64,000 nt of DNA from Acinetobacter sp. WC-141 (GCF_000313935.1 NZ_AMSS01000089.1:62001-126000), one strand, 5' to 3'; positions 19,137 to 27,710 are shown, numbered from the stretch's first letter. Notes: a model not told the origin generated them from the sequence alone. Translations and numbers: made by a program.

Positions 19137-19381
19137 GGCCGACCTCCGTATCCGTGGGGGCATAATCCTGTTTAATTTCTTTTTATTTGGTTTGCCTAAA
19201 TTTAGTAGATATCTAAACAATTACTACTAAAAGACAACCGATACATTTGCTTTTAAATTCTGTGATGCAGAACAAAAAAACAAATCAATTATTGATCATA
19301 TTATATTATTTTTTACAAAAGGAAACTGTCATTTATCACTATTCCGATAAACGCACCTCATGTAAATTTTATTCATAAAAT

Positions 19382-19401
19382 TGGGCCACCTAAGCGACCC
19401 C
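19382..19401 (-). terminator. Probable terminator of dcd
   Basis: In minus-strand RNA the arms GGGUCGC and GUGGCCC pair over 7 bp (with two G-U pairs) and are followed by AAUUUUAU. It begins about 32 bp after the dcd stop. Weaker than the other terminators in the window. Confidence 0.5.
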
Positions 19402-19433
19402 TTATTTTAAAACTCTTCTTTATCTAAGAAAAA

Positions 19434-20003
19434 TTATGTCTTAGGAAGTGTAACGCCTGTTTGACCTTGGTATTTACCACCACGGTCTTTATAAGATGTT
19501 TCACATACTTCATCACTTTCAAAGAATAACATCTGTGCTACACCTTCTCCTGCATAAATACGGGCAGGTAAATTAGTGGTGTTTGAAAATTCTAAGGTTA
19601 CGTGACCTTCCCATTCAGGTTCTAACGGAGTTACGTTCACAATGATACCACAACGAGCATAGGTTGATTTACCTAAGCACACGGTCAACACATTGCGAGG
19701 AATACGGAAATATTCGATTGTACGCGCTAAAGCAAATGAGTTTGGCGGAATAATACAAACGTCAGACTCAATATCGATAAAACTTTTGTCATCAAAATTC
19801 TTTGGATCGACAATTGCTGAATGTACGTTAGTAAAAACCTTAAATTCACGGGCACAGCGTACATCATAACCATAGCTAGAGACCCCGTAGGAAATCAACT
19901 TTTCACCATTTTCATCAAAACGGACTTGATTCTCTGCATAAGGTTCAATCATGCCGTGTTTTTCGCTCATCTCGCGAATCCAACGATCAGACTTAATAGC
20001 CAT
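19434..20003 (-). CDS. dcd: dCTP deaminase
   Basis: Converts dCTP to dUTP, the first step toward dTMP. 189 aa from ATG 20003, giving the usual N-terminus [12 protein letters not shown]; the longer in-frame start at 20018 adds only MDRKY. Family residues are visible: [10 protein letters not shown] (the Ser and Arg of the active site) and [11 protein letters not shown] with the catalytic glutamate. The C-terminal KYQGQTG closes over the substrate. It forms trimers in known homologues. It stands alone between the secreted cluster and a LysE gene. Confidence 0.96.
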   Translation of the reverse strand: MAIKSDRWIREMSEKHGMIEPYAENQVRFDENGEKLISYGVSSYGYDVRCAREFKVFTNVHSAIVDPKNFDDKSFIDIESDVCIIPPNSFALARTIEYFRIPRNVLTVCLGKSTYARCGIIVNVTPLEPEWEGHVTLEFSNTTNLPARIYAGEGVAQMLFFESDEVCETSYKDRGGKYQGQTGVTLPKT

Positions 20004-20117
20004 GTATTTTCTATCCAAAAGGTAAGTTCATTGATTTCGACGTACTTTAACTTAAAAAAGCAATTATGAAAACAACGCAAAGCTACTCAAACAAATAAGA
20101 ATAGCTCAGCGGTACCT

Positions 20118-20711
20118 TTAAAGGTTCAGTAAAGCAGAATAACTAATTGGAATTGAAAAGCTGACTAAAACAAGTGAAGCAGTTTTTTGTAAATTAGTTT
20201 GATTTAACCAACCCACTTTCTTAGACGCTAAAACTGAACCTAAGAAAATCCAAAATAAAGCAATTGGTGTAATAAGCGCTAAGTAAGCCATCATGTGAAC
20301 CAAATAAATATGAAAATCACTCCATGCAGCTACAGGAAAAATTGCTGAAGCAAAGAGCAAAGCTTTTGGGTTCAATAAGGTTGCGCAAAATAATTCACGA
20401 GTACGAATCGTAGGCTGGTTGAATTCTACTTCTTGATTTGCCGTATGCCATAACTTAATGGCTAAGAAAATAATATAGCAAGCACTCAGTAGCTTAAGAA
20501 TAGGCGGTAGCAAGGGCAATGTGGTTGACACTTTCCCAATCAGCATTCCCCAGGCAGAAATAGAGATCACGTACCCCAAAACTTCTGCTGGAATAAGTTT
20601 TACTGACTTCCTTAATCCTACTTGTACGCCTGACGAAGCAAGTAAAGTGTTAGTTGGACCAGGTGTAAGTAAAATTGTGGCTACTAAGCCAATAAAAAGC
20701 CATGAAATCAT
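20118..20711 (-). CDS. LysE-family amino-acid exporter
   Basis: 197 aa with about six membrane helices. The N-terminus WLFIGLVATILLTPGPTNTLLASSG matches the LysE/RhtB signature with its Pro-Gly-Pro turn. Such proteins export amino acids or related metabolites in antiport with protons; the substrate cannot be predicted. The gene is monocistronic, with a 363-bp non-coding gap upstream. A second, different LysE gene lies at 27769. Confidence 0.85.
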   Translation of the reverse strand: MISWLFIGLVATILLTPGPTNTLLASSGVQVGLRKSVKLIPAEVLGYVISISAWGMLIGKVSTTLPLLPPILKLLSACYIIFLAIKLWHTANQEVEFNQPTIRTRELFCATLLNPKALLFASAIFPVAAWSDFHIYLVHMMAYLALITPIALFWIFLGSVLASKKVGWLNQTNLQKTASLVLVSFSIPISYSALLNL

Positions 20712-21074
20712 TGAATGACCTCACAATATAGTCATCTCAGATTAATAGATATCCTGTCATATGGCAAAAGGTAATTGTAAGACAAAATTTTTAAAATCGT
20801 TTTTTAATTTAAAATAAAAATAATAAAAACATAAGCTTATTTAATTATCACAAAAAATAGTAAAGAAAACTTTACGGTCAGTTCTGAGTCTTTTCAAATA
20901 GATTCTGAGTTTAGTAACATAAGTATTTTCATTTTAAGTCTATTTTTCCATCAAAATTCATTATAATAAAAAATATATAGTAATGGTAAGTTTAAATTTT
21001 AAGCTTTTAATAAGTTTCAATTCATATATTGTTTCTGATTTCTTTTATATAGAGCACTGCGCTCTACTATCTTA
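20712..21074. other. Non-coding gap between divergent LysE and DUF2062 genes
   Basis: 363 bp, extremely A+T-rich, with homopolymer A/T runs (for example around 20805-20830). It must contain promoters for both flanking genes. I see no inverted repeat, terminator or open frame worth naming here. Confidence 0.5.
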
Positions 21075-21644
21075 ATGATTATGGCAAAGCATTTTTTTCA
21101 ATCTTGGCTTCCCTCACCCGAGAAAGTTTCAAATATGAAATTTCTAAGGATTTTTGGTAAAAAGACCCTTAATCCTGTGCTTTGGTATGTCAATCGAAAA
21201 TCAATTACCCGCGCTGTTTTTGTCGGAACTTTTTTTGGTTTACTGCCTATTCCTTTCCACAGCGTATTTATTGTGATGGCGGTCTTACTATTTGAAGTAA
21301 ATTTACCAATTAGCTTAATGCTGGCTTGGTTAAGCAATCCTCTTACTTTAGTTCCAATTCTATATATTGGTTTTTGGTTTGGTGCCCATATTTTTCATGT
21401 GCATATGATCAACAAAGAAATGCTGTTAGGTGTATTGCACCAAATTTCCCGCTGGATTACTCATTTCGGACATGGTCACATTGATTTTAGTCTCGCGAAA
21501 ATTTTAATGACAGGTCTGGTTGTCGAAGCTTTTGTATTTGCTGTCATTTTATATCTATCTACAGAAATTTTCTGGCGTTGGATGGTCATTAAAAACTGGA
21601 AAAGTAGACATCGCCATAAAAAGCAAGAAGAAGAGATTTTATAA
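21075..21644 (+). CDS. DUF2062 family membrane protein
   Basis: 189 aa. After an amphipathic N-terminus come two or three membrane helices (FVGTFFGLLPIPFHSVFIVMAVLLF; PLTLVPILYIGFWFGAHIF; a third near the C-terminus), then a Lys/His/Arg-rich cytosolic tail. The GTFFGLLPIPFHS and NPLTLVP segments are hallmarks of DUF2062. The family has no agreed function; some members sit with glycosyltransferases. The start could be 21075 or the next ATG at 21081; no good ribosome binding site decides. The 3' end overlaps a minus-strand terminator hairpin. Confidence 0.8.
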   Translation: MIMAKHFFQSWLPSPEKVSNMKFLRIFGKKTLNPVLWYVNRKSITRAVFVGTFFGLLPIPFHSVFIVMAVLLFEVNLPISLMLAWLSNPLTLVPILYIGFWFGAHIFHVHMINKEMLLGVLHQISRWITHFGHGHIDFSLAKILMTGLVVEAFVFAVILYLSTEIFWRWMVIKNWKSRHRHKKQEEEIL

Positions 21645-21664
21645 AAATACCACTCTTCTTGCTT
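21616..21664 (-). terminator. Terminator of the nucleosidase-like lipoprotein gene
   Basis: Arm CTCTTCTTGCTT (21653-21664) pairs with the stretch at 21621-21635, with a 3-nt bulge. Minus-strand RNA continues with UUUUUA. The right-to-left hairpin lies inside the last codons of the convergent DUF2062 gene. Confidence 0.65.
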
Positions 21665-21676
21665 AGATTTAAATCA

Positions 21677-22549
21677 TCATTTTGGTAGTTTTGATTTCAT
21701 ATATTCTTCAGCCACATTAAGTACATACTCTTGGCAAGCTTCTCCTGTACCTGGGTCATAAGCTCCATTATTGGTAATATTATTAGATAAGATTCGGATT
21801 CCTAGAAAAGGAACATTCAACTGACTTGCAATTTGTGCAACAGACGCTGCTTCCATTTCTTCAACAGAAGTTCCATAACGTTGATGGAAGAATTGAATAC
21901 GATCAAGCTCATTATTCCAGACATCTGCTGAGCCAATCGTTCCCTCAACCACCTCACCTTTGTCATAACGGACTTTATGTGCCGCCATTAATAGCTCTTG
22001 ATCACCTTCAAATTTACGAATTGCAATTGGCTCTGGATTAGACTCATCTGTTGGTAAAACATCAAAAGCTTCAACCCATGTGAGTGAGTTTGAACCAGCG
22101 CCTACTGGCTGTTTAGGAGTTCTAAACGCACCAATATTGGTCGCATATTTTCCTAAAACAATATCGTAAACGTGTAGATCAGGATCGTGCCCACCTGCTG
22201 TTCCCTGATTAATGATCGCAATCGGTTTATAACGCTCGATAGCTAAAGCAGTTGCCGCAGCTGAGTTACTCATACCCATGCGAGTTTTAGAGATAATCAT
22301 TGGATAACCATTATAGGTACCCTTCCAGAATTTCCACCCACCAATTTCTTCAACAGTCTTATTCTCTAATTTTGAAGCCATTCTTTCTGACTCTACGGGC
22401 AAAGCACCCTGAATAATAATCGGCTGTAGTTTCTGTTTTTGTTCTTGAACGGTTGGTGTTTGAGAGTCGGAGGAGTTGTCGTCATTACAACCCGCTAAAA
22501 ATAAGGCGCTACATAAACTGATTACGCCAAAAGCATATTTAAATTGCAT
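21677..22549 (-). CDS. Exported nucleosidase/phosphorylase-like lipoprotein (PNP_UDP_1, MTA/SAH nucleosidase-like)
   Basis: 290 aa. The signal peptide ends in lipobox LFLAGC (Cys about 21), followed by an Asp/Ser-rich spacer, so it should be a lipoprotein outside the cytoplasm. The core matches the nucleoside phosphorylase/MTA-SAH nucleosidase fold: SKTRMGMSNSAAA, INQGTAGGHDPDL, and SVEEMEAASVAQIA, which holds the Met-Glu pair that binds ribose. Where Pfs-type nucleosidases have the catalytic Asp (ISD), this protein reads RILSNNITNNG. Substrate is therefore uncertain, perhaps a 6-oxopurine nucleoside or another thio-nucleoside. The gene stands alone with its own terminator and an unusual hairpin over its ribosome binding site. 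Confidence 0.82.
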   Translation of the reverse strand: MQFKYAFGVISLCSALFLAGCNDDNSSDSQTPTVQEQKQKLQPIIIQGALPVESERMASKLENKTVEEIGGWKFWKGTYNGYPMIISKTRMGMSNSAAATALAIERYKPIAIINQGTAGGHDPDLHVYDIVLGKYATNIGAFRTPKQPVGAGSNSLTWVEAFDVLPTDESNPEPIAIRKFEGDQELLMAAHKVRYDKGEVVEGTIGSADVWNNELDRIQFFHQRYGTSVEEMEAASVAQIASQLNVPFLGIRILSNNITNNGAYDPGTGEACQEYVLNVAEEYMKSKLPK

Positions 22550-22551
22550 TT

Positions 22552-22579
22552 TTTACCCTTTCTTTTAAAAAAGGGTAAA
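22552..22579 (-). promoter_or_regulatory. Hairpin that buries the ribosome binding site of the nucleosidase-like lipoprotein
   Basis: A perfect 10-bp inverted repeat: TTTACCCTTT (22552-22561) and AAAGGGTAAA (22570-22579) with an 8-nt loop. In the minus-strand mRNA the second arm contains the Shine-Dalgarno sequence AAAGGG, 6 nt before the AUG. The stem would hide it. The same DNA could instead be a protein-binding palindrome. Confidence 0.6.
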
Positions 22580-22660
22580 GTAGCAATCTATATGCCAATT
22601 TCAAGTTTAGCTTTGTTATTAAGATTCAGTAGCTTAATTTTTTATTTTAACCCGACAGTA

Positions 22661-22685
22661 AAAAACCCGACTTAAAGTCGGGCTT
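22661..22685 (-). terminator. Terminator of mrp
   Basis: Stem CCCGAC/GTCGGG extended by TT/AA, 22666-22682. In minus-strand RNA it is followed by six U. It starts 10 bp after the mrp stop. Confidence 0.88.
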
Positions 22686-22692
22686 TAATAAG

Positions 22693-23883
22693 TTAAAAAA
22701 TCCGTTTGTCATCACGTGTACGCTGAGGAATTTTTTCAATCTGCTCCCACATAGCCTTAGCAATATCACTATAACTATCAGCTGCATCATCCATCGCGAC
22801 AACACTAGGTTTACCCTGATCCGCATGCTCACGGATCTGCGCATTTAGAGGCAAGCGACCTAATAATGGAATATGGTACTGTTCAGAGAGCTTGTCACCA
22901 CCACCAATACCAAAAATTTGCTCTTCATGACCACAGTTCGAACAAATATGGGTCGACATGTTCTCAACGACACCTAATACAGGGATGCCAACCTTATTAA
23001 ACAACTCAATCCCTTTTGTAGCATCCAGTAAGGCAACATTTTGTGGTGTAGTCACAATGATTGAACCAGTCACTGGGATACGCTGTGCAAGCGTGAGTTG
23101 AATATCACCAGTACCTGGTGGCATATCAATCATGAGTACATCTAAATCAGGCCAAAGGGTTTGATTAAATAGTTGCATTAAAGCACCCGTTGCCTTTGGT
23201 CCACGCCACGCGACAGGTGTATTGTTATCACCAGTTAAATGTCCAATCGATAAAACTGCCATTCCATAGGCATCTAAAGGTACAAAATTCTCACTTTCAA
23301 TAAGTGGAGTTTTACCAGCATTGCCTAGCATTGTCGGAATACTTGGGCCATAGATATCAGCATCTAAAACCCCAACTTTAAGTCCCATTTTTTGCAAAGC
23401 CAGTGCTAAATTGACCGTAGTGGTCGATTTACCAACACCACCCTTACCAGATGAAACTAAAATAACATGCTTAATTCGAGGATGAAGCGGCACATCTCTT
23501 TGTTGCGGAGCGGCTTTTTGAATAGGAGGATTATTCGGATCTGGTTCTGATTTAGGTGAAGCATCTAGCACAGGAGGTAAATTTGAACTTTCTTGTGTAG
23601 GGCGCTTTTGTTGAACTACGTGTAAGTTAAGTTCTTCAATACCGCACTTTTCTAATGCACTAGCTAACTCATCATGGATTTGCTGCAAATGCTCTTTTTC
23701 ATCAGGAAATGTATTTATAGTGAGTTGTAATACTCGACCTTGAACTTGAAGCTGACTAATGCGCTCTTTTAAAGCATCTTTTGAGTGCGGTAATAAATAA
23801 TTCTGGAGTACGGTTTGGATTTCATCTTCTTTCACTTCTTGTGCGGGTGAAAAAACAGACTTTAGTGAAGAAAGCCAAGACAT
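22693..23883 (-). CDS. mrp: Iron-sulfur cluster carrier protein Mrp/ApbC
   Basis: P-loop NTPase that binds and passes on 4Fe-4S clusters. 396 aa in three parts. An N-terminal MIP18/DUF59-like domain covers about residues 1-95. A proline-rich linker follows. The ParA-like core has the deviant Walker A SSGKGGVGKSTT near residue 143, DIYGPS, DMPPGTGD and the cluster-binding CSNCGHEE. The gene is separate from metG here, although in many bacteria they are neighbours; a helical-repeat gene and 374 bp lie between. No isc or suf genes are in the window. Confidence 0.93.
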   Translation of the reverse strand: MSWLSSLKSVFSPAQEVKEDEIQTVLQNYLLPHSKDALKERISQLQVQGRVLQLTINTFPDEKEHLQQIHDELASALEKCGIEELNLHVVQQKRPTQESSNLPPVLDASPKSEPDPNNPPIQKAAPQQRDVPLHPRIKHVILVSSGKGGVGKSTTTVNLALALQKMGLKVGVLDADIYGPSIPTMLGNAGKTPLIESENFVPLDAYGMAVLSIGHLTGDNNTPVAWRGPKATGALMQLFNQTLWPDLDVLMIDMPPGTGDIQLTLAQRIPVTGSIIVTTPQNVALLDATKGIELFNKVGIPVLGVVENMSTHICSNCGHEEQIFGIGGGDKLSEQYHIPLLGRLPLNAQIREHADQGKPSVVAMDDAADSYSDIAKAMWEQIEKIPQRTRDDKRIF

Positions 23884-24028
23884 ATTGTTTACTCCAAAAA
23901 CAGATCATTACAGCTTAATGGAGATAGTGTAACAGTATTGATCCGCACTCGCTCACCTTGGGATGAATAATTACTCACTTCAAATCTCATCTTTTAGGTC
24001 AGGAGTGCAGATTTTAGCTTAAATCAAC

Positions 24029-24529
24029 TTATTCAGCAGAATCATGATTTTTCAATTTATTTAACTTATCGGTTGCCGTTTTCTTCAACTCATCAAATTT
24101 TGCCGTTGCTTGAGTTTTTAACTCATCAAATTTTGTTGCAGCCTCATCTTTTAGCTCCGCTGCCTTGGCTTTGGCATCATCAAGTTTATGGCTTGCTTCA
24201 GTGCGTAAATGATCGAATTTGTCTTGCAGAGTGTGCTGAGCATCTTCAAGTTTGCCTTTCAAATCATGTGCTTTATCTTCAACCGCCTCTTTACCAGCAG
24301 CTTGTTTCTCTTTTACATTTTCCTTTAAATCATCCAAAGCTTTTTCACCTTGAACTTTTGCATCTGCCGCTTTTGTCTTTAATTCATCAACTGTATTTTC
24401 AACCGCTTCTTTACCAGTAGCTTGTTTAGCTTTTACGTTTTCCTTTAAATCATCCAAAGCTTTTTCACCTTGAACTTTTGCATCTGCCGCTTTTGCTTTT
24501 AAATCATCTAATTTATTTTCAGTAGTCAT
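24029..24529 (-). CDS. Helical repeat protein, LEA/apolipoprotein-like, unknown function
   Basis: 166 aa from ATG 24529 (AGGA 10 nt upstream); an in-frame ATG at 24544 would add five residues. It has no signal peptide and is almost entirely Lys, Glu, Asp and Ala. It begins with two near-identical 40-residue units containing KAADAKVQGEKALDDLKENV, then shorter units such as KFDELKTQATA. The heptad or 11-residue pattern suggests one long amphipathic helix or coiled coil, like LEA or stress-protection proteins. The DNA under the two long units is nearly identical (24301-24377 and 24421-24497, 120-bp spacing). Possible roles are desiccation or osmotic protection; nothing else supports that. Confidence 0.72.
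   Translation of the reverse strand: MTTENKLDDLKAKAADAKVQGEKALDDLKENVKAKQATGKEAVENTVDELKTKAADAKVQGEKALDDLKENVKEKQAAGKEAVEDKAHDLKGKLEDAQHTLQDKFDHLRTEASHKLDDAKAKAAELKDEAATKFDELKTQATAKFDELKKTATDKLNKLKNHDSAE
24301..24497 (-). repeat. 120-bp tandem duplication inside the helical repeat gene
   Basis: About 77 bp at 24301-24377 recurs at 24421-24497 with few changes, an offset of exactly 120 bp (40 codons). Reading frame is kept, so copy number could change without breaking the gene. Confidence 0.85.
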
Positions 24530-24544
24530 CGTTGTTATCCTCAT

Positions 24545-24918
24545 AGTTAATTAAAAAATTACCTGAATAAGTTATTAGTTATACATCGTTATGGCTTATT
24601 TTCTGACCGTAACTGCAATTTGAAACAAAGACAATACAGGAAGATTCAAATATTTTTCGATTTGTTTATCTGTTCTAAAGAGAAACAGCTTCTCACTTTA
24701 AAATTCGATTTTTACAAATTCCGCTTGTTCCCTCACAAAGATTATTATCTCGCTATTCAAACATAGCTCTCGCTTTTTATACGGACAAAGTTTATTAATG
24801 TTTGCTTATCCCGCCAATTGAGCGTAACTCTCGTCTTGTGCTCGGGCAAAGATTATTAACCTTTGCTTATCCTCGCTCATCAGTTAAAATCTTCCACCTT
24901 ATAAATACGAATGAGAGA
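24545..24918. other. Non-coding gap with degenerate repeats upstream of metG
   Basis: 374 bp between the helical-repeat gene and metG. The left half shows nothing named. The right half (24721-24883) holds degenerate repeats, described separately. TATAAA at 24900-24905 could be the metG -10 element, but it would leave a very short leader. Confidence 0.6.
24721..24883 (+). repeat. Degenerate tandem repeats before metG
   Basis: Units beginning CTCTCG at 24767 and 24828 (61-bp period) share CTCTCG, CAAAG-TTATTAA, then TTTGCTTATCC-CGC. A more degraded unit with CACAAAGATTATTA lies at 24734-24747. In the last unit GCAAAG (24846-24851) and CTTTGC (24861-24866) form a perfect 6-bp hairpin. The other full unit keeps a CAAA/TTTG version. 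Confidence 0.65.
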
Positions 24919-26994
24919 ATGAAATCCGTGCGTAAAATTTTAGTCACTAATGCCCTCCCTTATGCTAATGGTCCAATTCATATGGGTCATTTACTCGGTT
25001 ACATCCAGGCAGATATCTGGGTTCGTGCCATGCGGGCAATGGGTCATGATGTGACTTACGTATGTGCGGATGATGCTCATGGTACTGCCATCATGCTACG
25101 TGCTGAGGCAAACGGTATTAGCCCAGAAGAACAAATTGCGAATGTTCAAAAAGAACACATCCGTGATTTTGATGGCTTCGGTGTACATTTCGATCACTAT
25201 GATTCAACTCATAGCGATGCCAATAAAGCACGTTCAACAGATATCTATATTAAAAACCGTGAAGCTGGAAATATTGCAGTTCGCCCTGTAACTCAATTAT
25301 TTGACCCAGAAAAAGGTATGTTCTTGTCTGACCGTTTCATTAAAGGTACATGCCCGAAATGTAAGTCAGAAGATCAATACGGCGACTCATGTGAAGTTTG
25401 CGGTACAACCTATAATGCAACTGAGTTGCTTAACCCACGTTCAACTTTAAGTGGTGCAACACCAGTTGAAAAATCTTCAGATCACTATTTCTTTAAATTG
25501 CCAAACTTCGCTGAATATTTACAGAAATGGACCCGTGATGAAGGTCGTTTACCTGTTTCAATTGCAAACAAACTTGATGAATGGTTTGAAGCAGGTTTAA
25601 CCGATTGGGATATTTCACGTGACGCCCCATACTTTGGTTTTGAGATTCCAGATGCCCCAAATAAATACTTCTATGTTTGGGTAGATGCACCGATCGGTTA
25701 TATGTCTAGTTTTGAAAATTACATCAAAACTAAACGTCCAGATTTAAACTTTGATGATTTCTGGAAAAAAGACAGTCAAAACGATGTTTACCATTTCATT
25801 GGTAAAGACATTGTTTATTTCCATGCATTGTTCTGGCCAGCCATGTTAGATGGTGCAAACTATCGCACTCCAACTGGTCTTTTTGTAAATGGTTTCTTAA
25901 CTGTGAACGGACAAAAAATGTCTAAGTCTCGCGGTACTTTTATTAAAGCTGAGACCTATTTACAACATTTAAACCCAGAATATTTACGCTACTACTTTGC
26001 CTCTAAACTGTCAGATAAAGTTGAAGACTCTGATTTAAATCTTGATGATTTTATTCAAAAAGTAAACTCTGACTTAGTCGGTAAAGTCGTTAATATTGCT
26101 AGCCGTTGCGCTAAATTTATCAACAGTAACTTTAACAATACTTTATCTGCTGAATGTGCAGAACCTGAATTGGTACAAAGTTTTATTGATGCAGGTGATT
26201 CAATCGCTAGCGCATATGAAGCACGTGAATTCTCAATAGCTATTCGTGAAATTATGGCGCTTGCTGACCGTGCAAACCAATATATTGATGAGAAAAAGCC
26301 ATGGGCTCTTGCTAAGCAAGAAGGTCAAGAACAACAAGTTCTTGATGTGTGCTCAGTTGGTATCAATTTGTTCCGTCAATTAGCTGTGTACTTAGCTCCT
26401 GTTCTTCCAACTTTGGCTGAGCAAGTTCAAAGTTTCTTAAAACTTGAAAGCTTCAATTTCGAATCACGTAAACACATTCTTGTAAGCCATGAAATTGCGC
26501 AGTTCCAACCACTCATGCAACGTGTTGATCCAAAAGCTGTTGCAGCAATGGTGGATGCTTCTAAAGAGTCTTTAGGTACTCCTGCTCCAGAAGCAACTAA
26601 AGCAACGGCGAAAAAGGACAAAGCTGCCGAGAAAAAAGCTGCCCCGGCTCCAGCAGTGGGTGAAGGTGAAATTATCGGTATCGAAGACTTCTTAAAAGTT
26701 GACTTGCGTGTTGCTCAGGTCGTTGAAGCAGGTACTGTTGAAGGTTCAGATAAGTTACTTCAACTGACGCTAGACGTTGGTGAAGCTGAACCACGCAATG
26801 TATTTAGTGGTATTCGTAGCCAATACGCTCCAGAAGACCTAAAAGGCAAATTAGTAGTTATGGTTGCTAACCTTGCACCACGTAAAATGCGTTTTGGTAT
26901 TTCAAATGGTATGGTACTAGCTGCTGGAAATGGTGAAGGTATTTTCATTATTTCTCCAGATACAGGCGCGAAACCAGGCGATAAAGTGTCTTAA
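24919..26994 (+). CDS. metG: Methionyl-tRNA synthetase
   Basis: Charges tRNA-Met for initiation and elongation. The usual N-terminus [21 protein letters not shown] starts at ATG 24919 (GAGAG just upstream). A frame open from a TTG at 24802 runs through the repeat region and is not a real extension. It shows the class I HIGH-type site (PIHMGH), a zinc knuckle ([17 protein letters not shown]), KMSKS (QKMSKSRG), then the anticodon domain. An Ala/Lys-rich linker leads to a C-terminal tRNA-binding EMAP-like domain (from about residue 585). 691 aa fits the long, dimeric form. Confidence 0.96.
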   Translation: MKSVRKILVTNALPYANGPIHMGHLLGYIQADIWVRAMRAMGHDVTYVCADDAHGTAIMLRAEANGISPEEQIANVQKEHIRDFDGFGVHFDHYDSTHSDANKARSTDIYIKNREAGNIAVRPVTQLFDPEKGMFLSDRFIKGTCPKCKSEDQYGDSCEVCGTTYNATELLNPRSTLSGATPVEKSSDHYFFKLPNFAEYLQKWTRDEGRLPVSIANKLDEWFEAGLTDWDISRDAPYFGFEIPDAPNKYFYVWVDAPIGYMSSFENYIKTKRPDLNFDDFWKKDSQNDVYHFIGKDIVYFHALFWPAMLDGANYRTPTGLFVNGFLTVNGQKMSKSRGTFIKAETYLQHLNPEYLRYYFASKLSDKVEDSDLNLDDFIQKVNSDLVGKVVNIASRCAKFINSNFNNTLSAECAEPELVQSFIDAGDSIASAYEAREFSIAIREIMALADRANQYIDEKKPWALAKQEGQEQQVLDVCSVGINLFRQLAVYLAPVLPTLAEQVQSFLKLESFNFESRKHILVSHEIAQFQPLMQRVDPKAVAAMVDASKESLGTPAPEATKATAKKDKAAEKKAAPAPAVGEGEIIGIEDFLKVDLRVAQVVEAGTVEGSDKLLQLTLDVGEAEPRNVFSGIRSQYAPEDLKGKLVVMVANLAPRKMRFGISNGMVLAAGNGEGIFIISPDTGAKPGDKVS

Positions 26995-27005
26995 TCTGCC
27001 TTAAT

Positions 27006-27035
27006 AAAAAAGCTTCCTAAATGGGAAGCTTTTTT
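27006..27035 (+). terminator. Terminator of metG
   Basis: Arms AAAAAAGCTTCC and GGAAGCTTTTTT around a 6-nt loop, 11 bp after the metG stop. The symmetrical A/T flanks could also stop minus-strand transcripts of the EF-hand gene. Confidence 0.92.
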
Positions 27036-27101
27036 ATTTTAGAAATTTAGAACTGAGTGAACCAAAATATTAAATAAATTTAGCAAGCCAGTGCTTTCAA
27101 A

Positions 27102-27437
27102 TTATGACCACGGCCACCCTTCACAAGGGTTATTAAATAAAACATGTATGTTTCCTAGCTCCTCCTGTGTTAAATAACCATTCTTATTTTCATCTAGATA
27201 ATGAAATAGCTCTGTTTGCTTGTTTTCACCTTGAAAACGTTTATCGGCAGGCCAGTTATAAGGATAGAAATCTTCAACACGTTGAAATTCTTTTAGGCTG
27301 TACATTCCATCATGATTTAAATCATATTTTTCCTGAAAAAGCTCCCAATCTAAAGAAGCAGGTTCACATGCATTTACCATATTCAAAATACAATAAATGA
27401 CACATCCCGCAAGTAACCTAATAGTTAAATTGCTCAT
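27102..27437 (-). CDS. Small exported EF-hand protein
   Basis: 111 aa from ATG 27437, chosen because it opens a signal-like hydrophobic segment (IRLLAGCVIYCILNMVNA). The in-frame start at 27497 would add 20 basic residues in front. Two EF-hand loops are clear: DLNHDGMYSLKE (D-x-N-x-D, Glu at 12) and DENKNGYLTQEE. Calcium binding in the periplasm is likely. A Cys follows the signal core (VNAC), but the residue before Ala is Asn, so this is a poor lipobox. The start overlaps the end of the upstream lipoprotein gene by 20 bp, so the pair is probably co-translated. Confidence 0.78.
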   Translation of the reverse strand: MSNLTIRLLAGCVIYCILNMVNACEPASLDWELFQEKYDLNHDGMYSLKEFQRVEDFYPYNWPADKRFQGENKQTELFHYLDENKNGYLTQEELGNIHVLFNNPCEGWPWS

Positions 27438-27606
27438 GATTATTCGCTTGTATATCGGAAATTTTGTAATCCTTTTCATGAACAGGAGTACCAACAATAC
27501 TCATGCTCCGCTCATTTGCTGGCGGTTGCTTGCTCATCGTTCTCATCTCACATCCTGTAGTTAAGATGAGAAAAACTACAGAAATGCTCACCATTAGTTT
27601 TTTCAT
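27418..27606 (-). CDS. Small lipoprotein, unknown function
   Basis: 62 aa. The signal peptide MKKLMVSISVVFLILTTGC has a clean lipobox (LTTGC), giving a mature lipopeptide of about 44 residues that is polar and disordered. There is no known domain. It overlaps the EF-hand gene downstream by 20 bp, which suggests the two work together in the envelope. Confidence 0.7.
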   Translation of the reverse strand: MKKLMVSISVVFLILTTGCEMRTMSKQPPANERSMSIVGTPVHEKDYKISDIQANNHEQFNY

Positions 27607-27710
27607 AACGTGAACCTCATTTCTTTTTGTTTTATTTATTAAGTTACCACTTTTTAAGTGTTTAATGACTAAAAAAGATATTTTAATTTGTATATATTTT
27701 ACACAAAAAT

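Noticed and set aside
24073-24420. 115-aa Leu/His-rich open frame opposite the helical repeat gene
   Set aside because: Its repeats mirror the coding repeats on the minus strand; no ribosome binding site.
24301-24497. Possible CRISPR-like repeat
   Set aside because: Only two long units, in frame in a coding gene, with no spacers.
24802-24918. Extension of metG upstream to a TTG at 24802
   Set aside because: It reads through the degenerate repeat region, while the known MetG N-terminus begins at 24919 with its own ribosome binding site.
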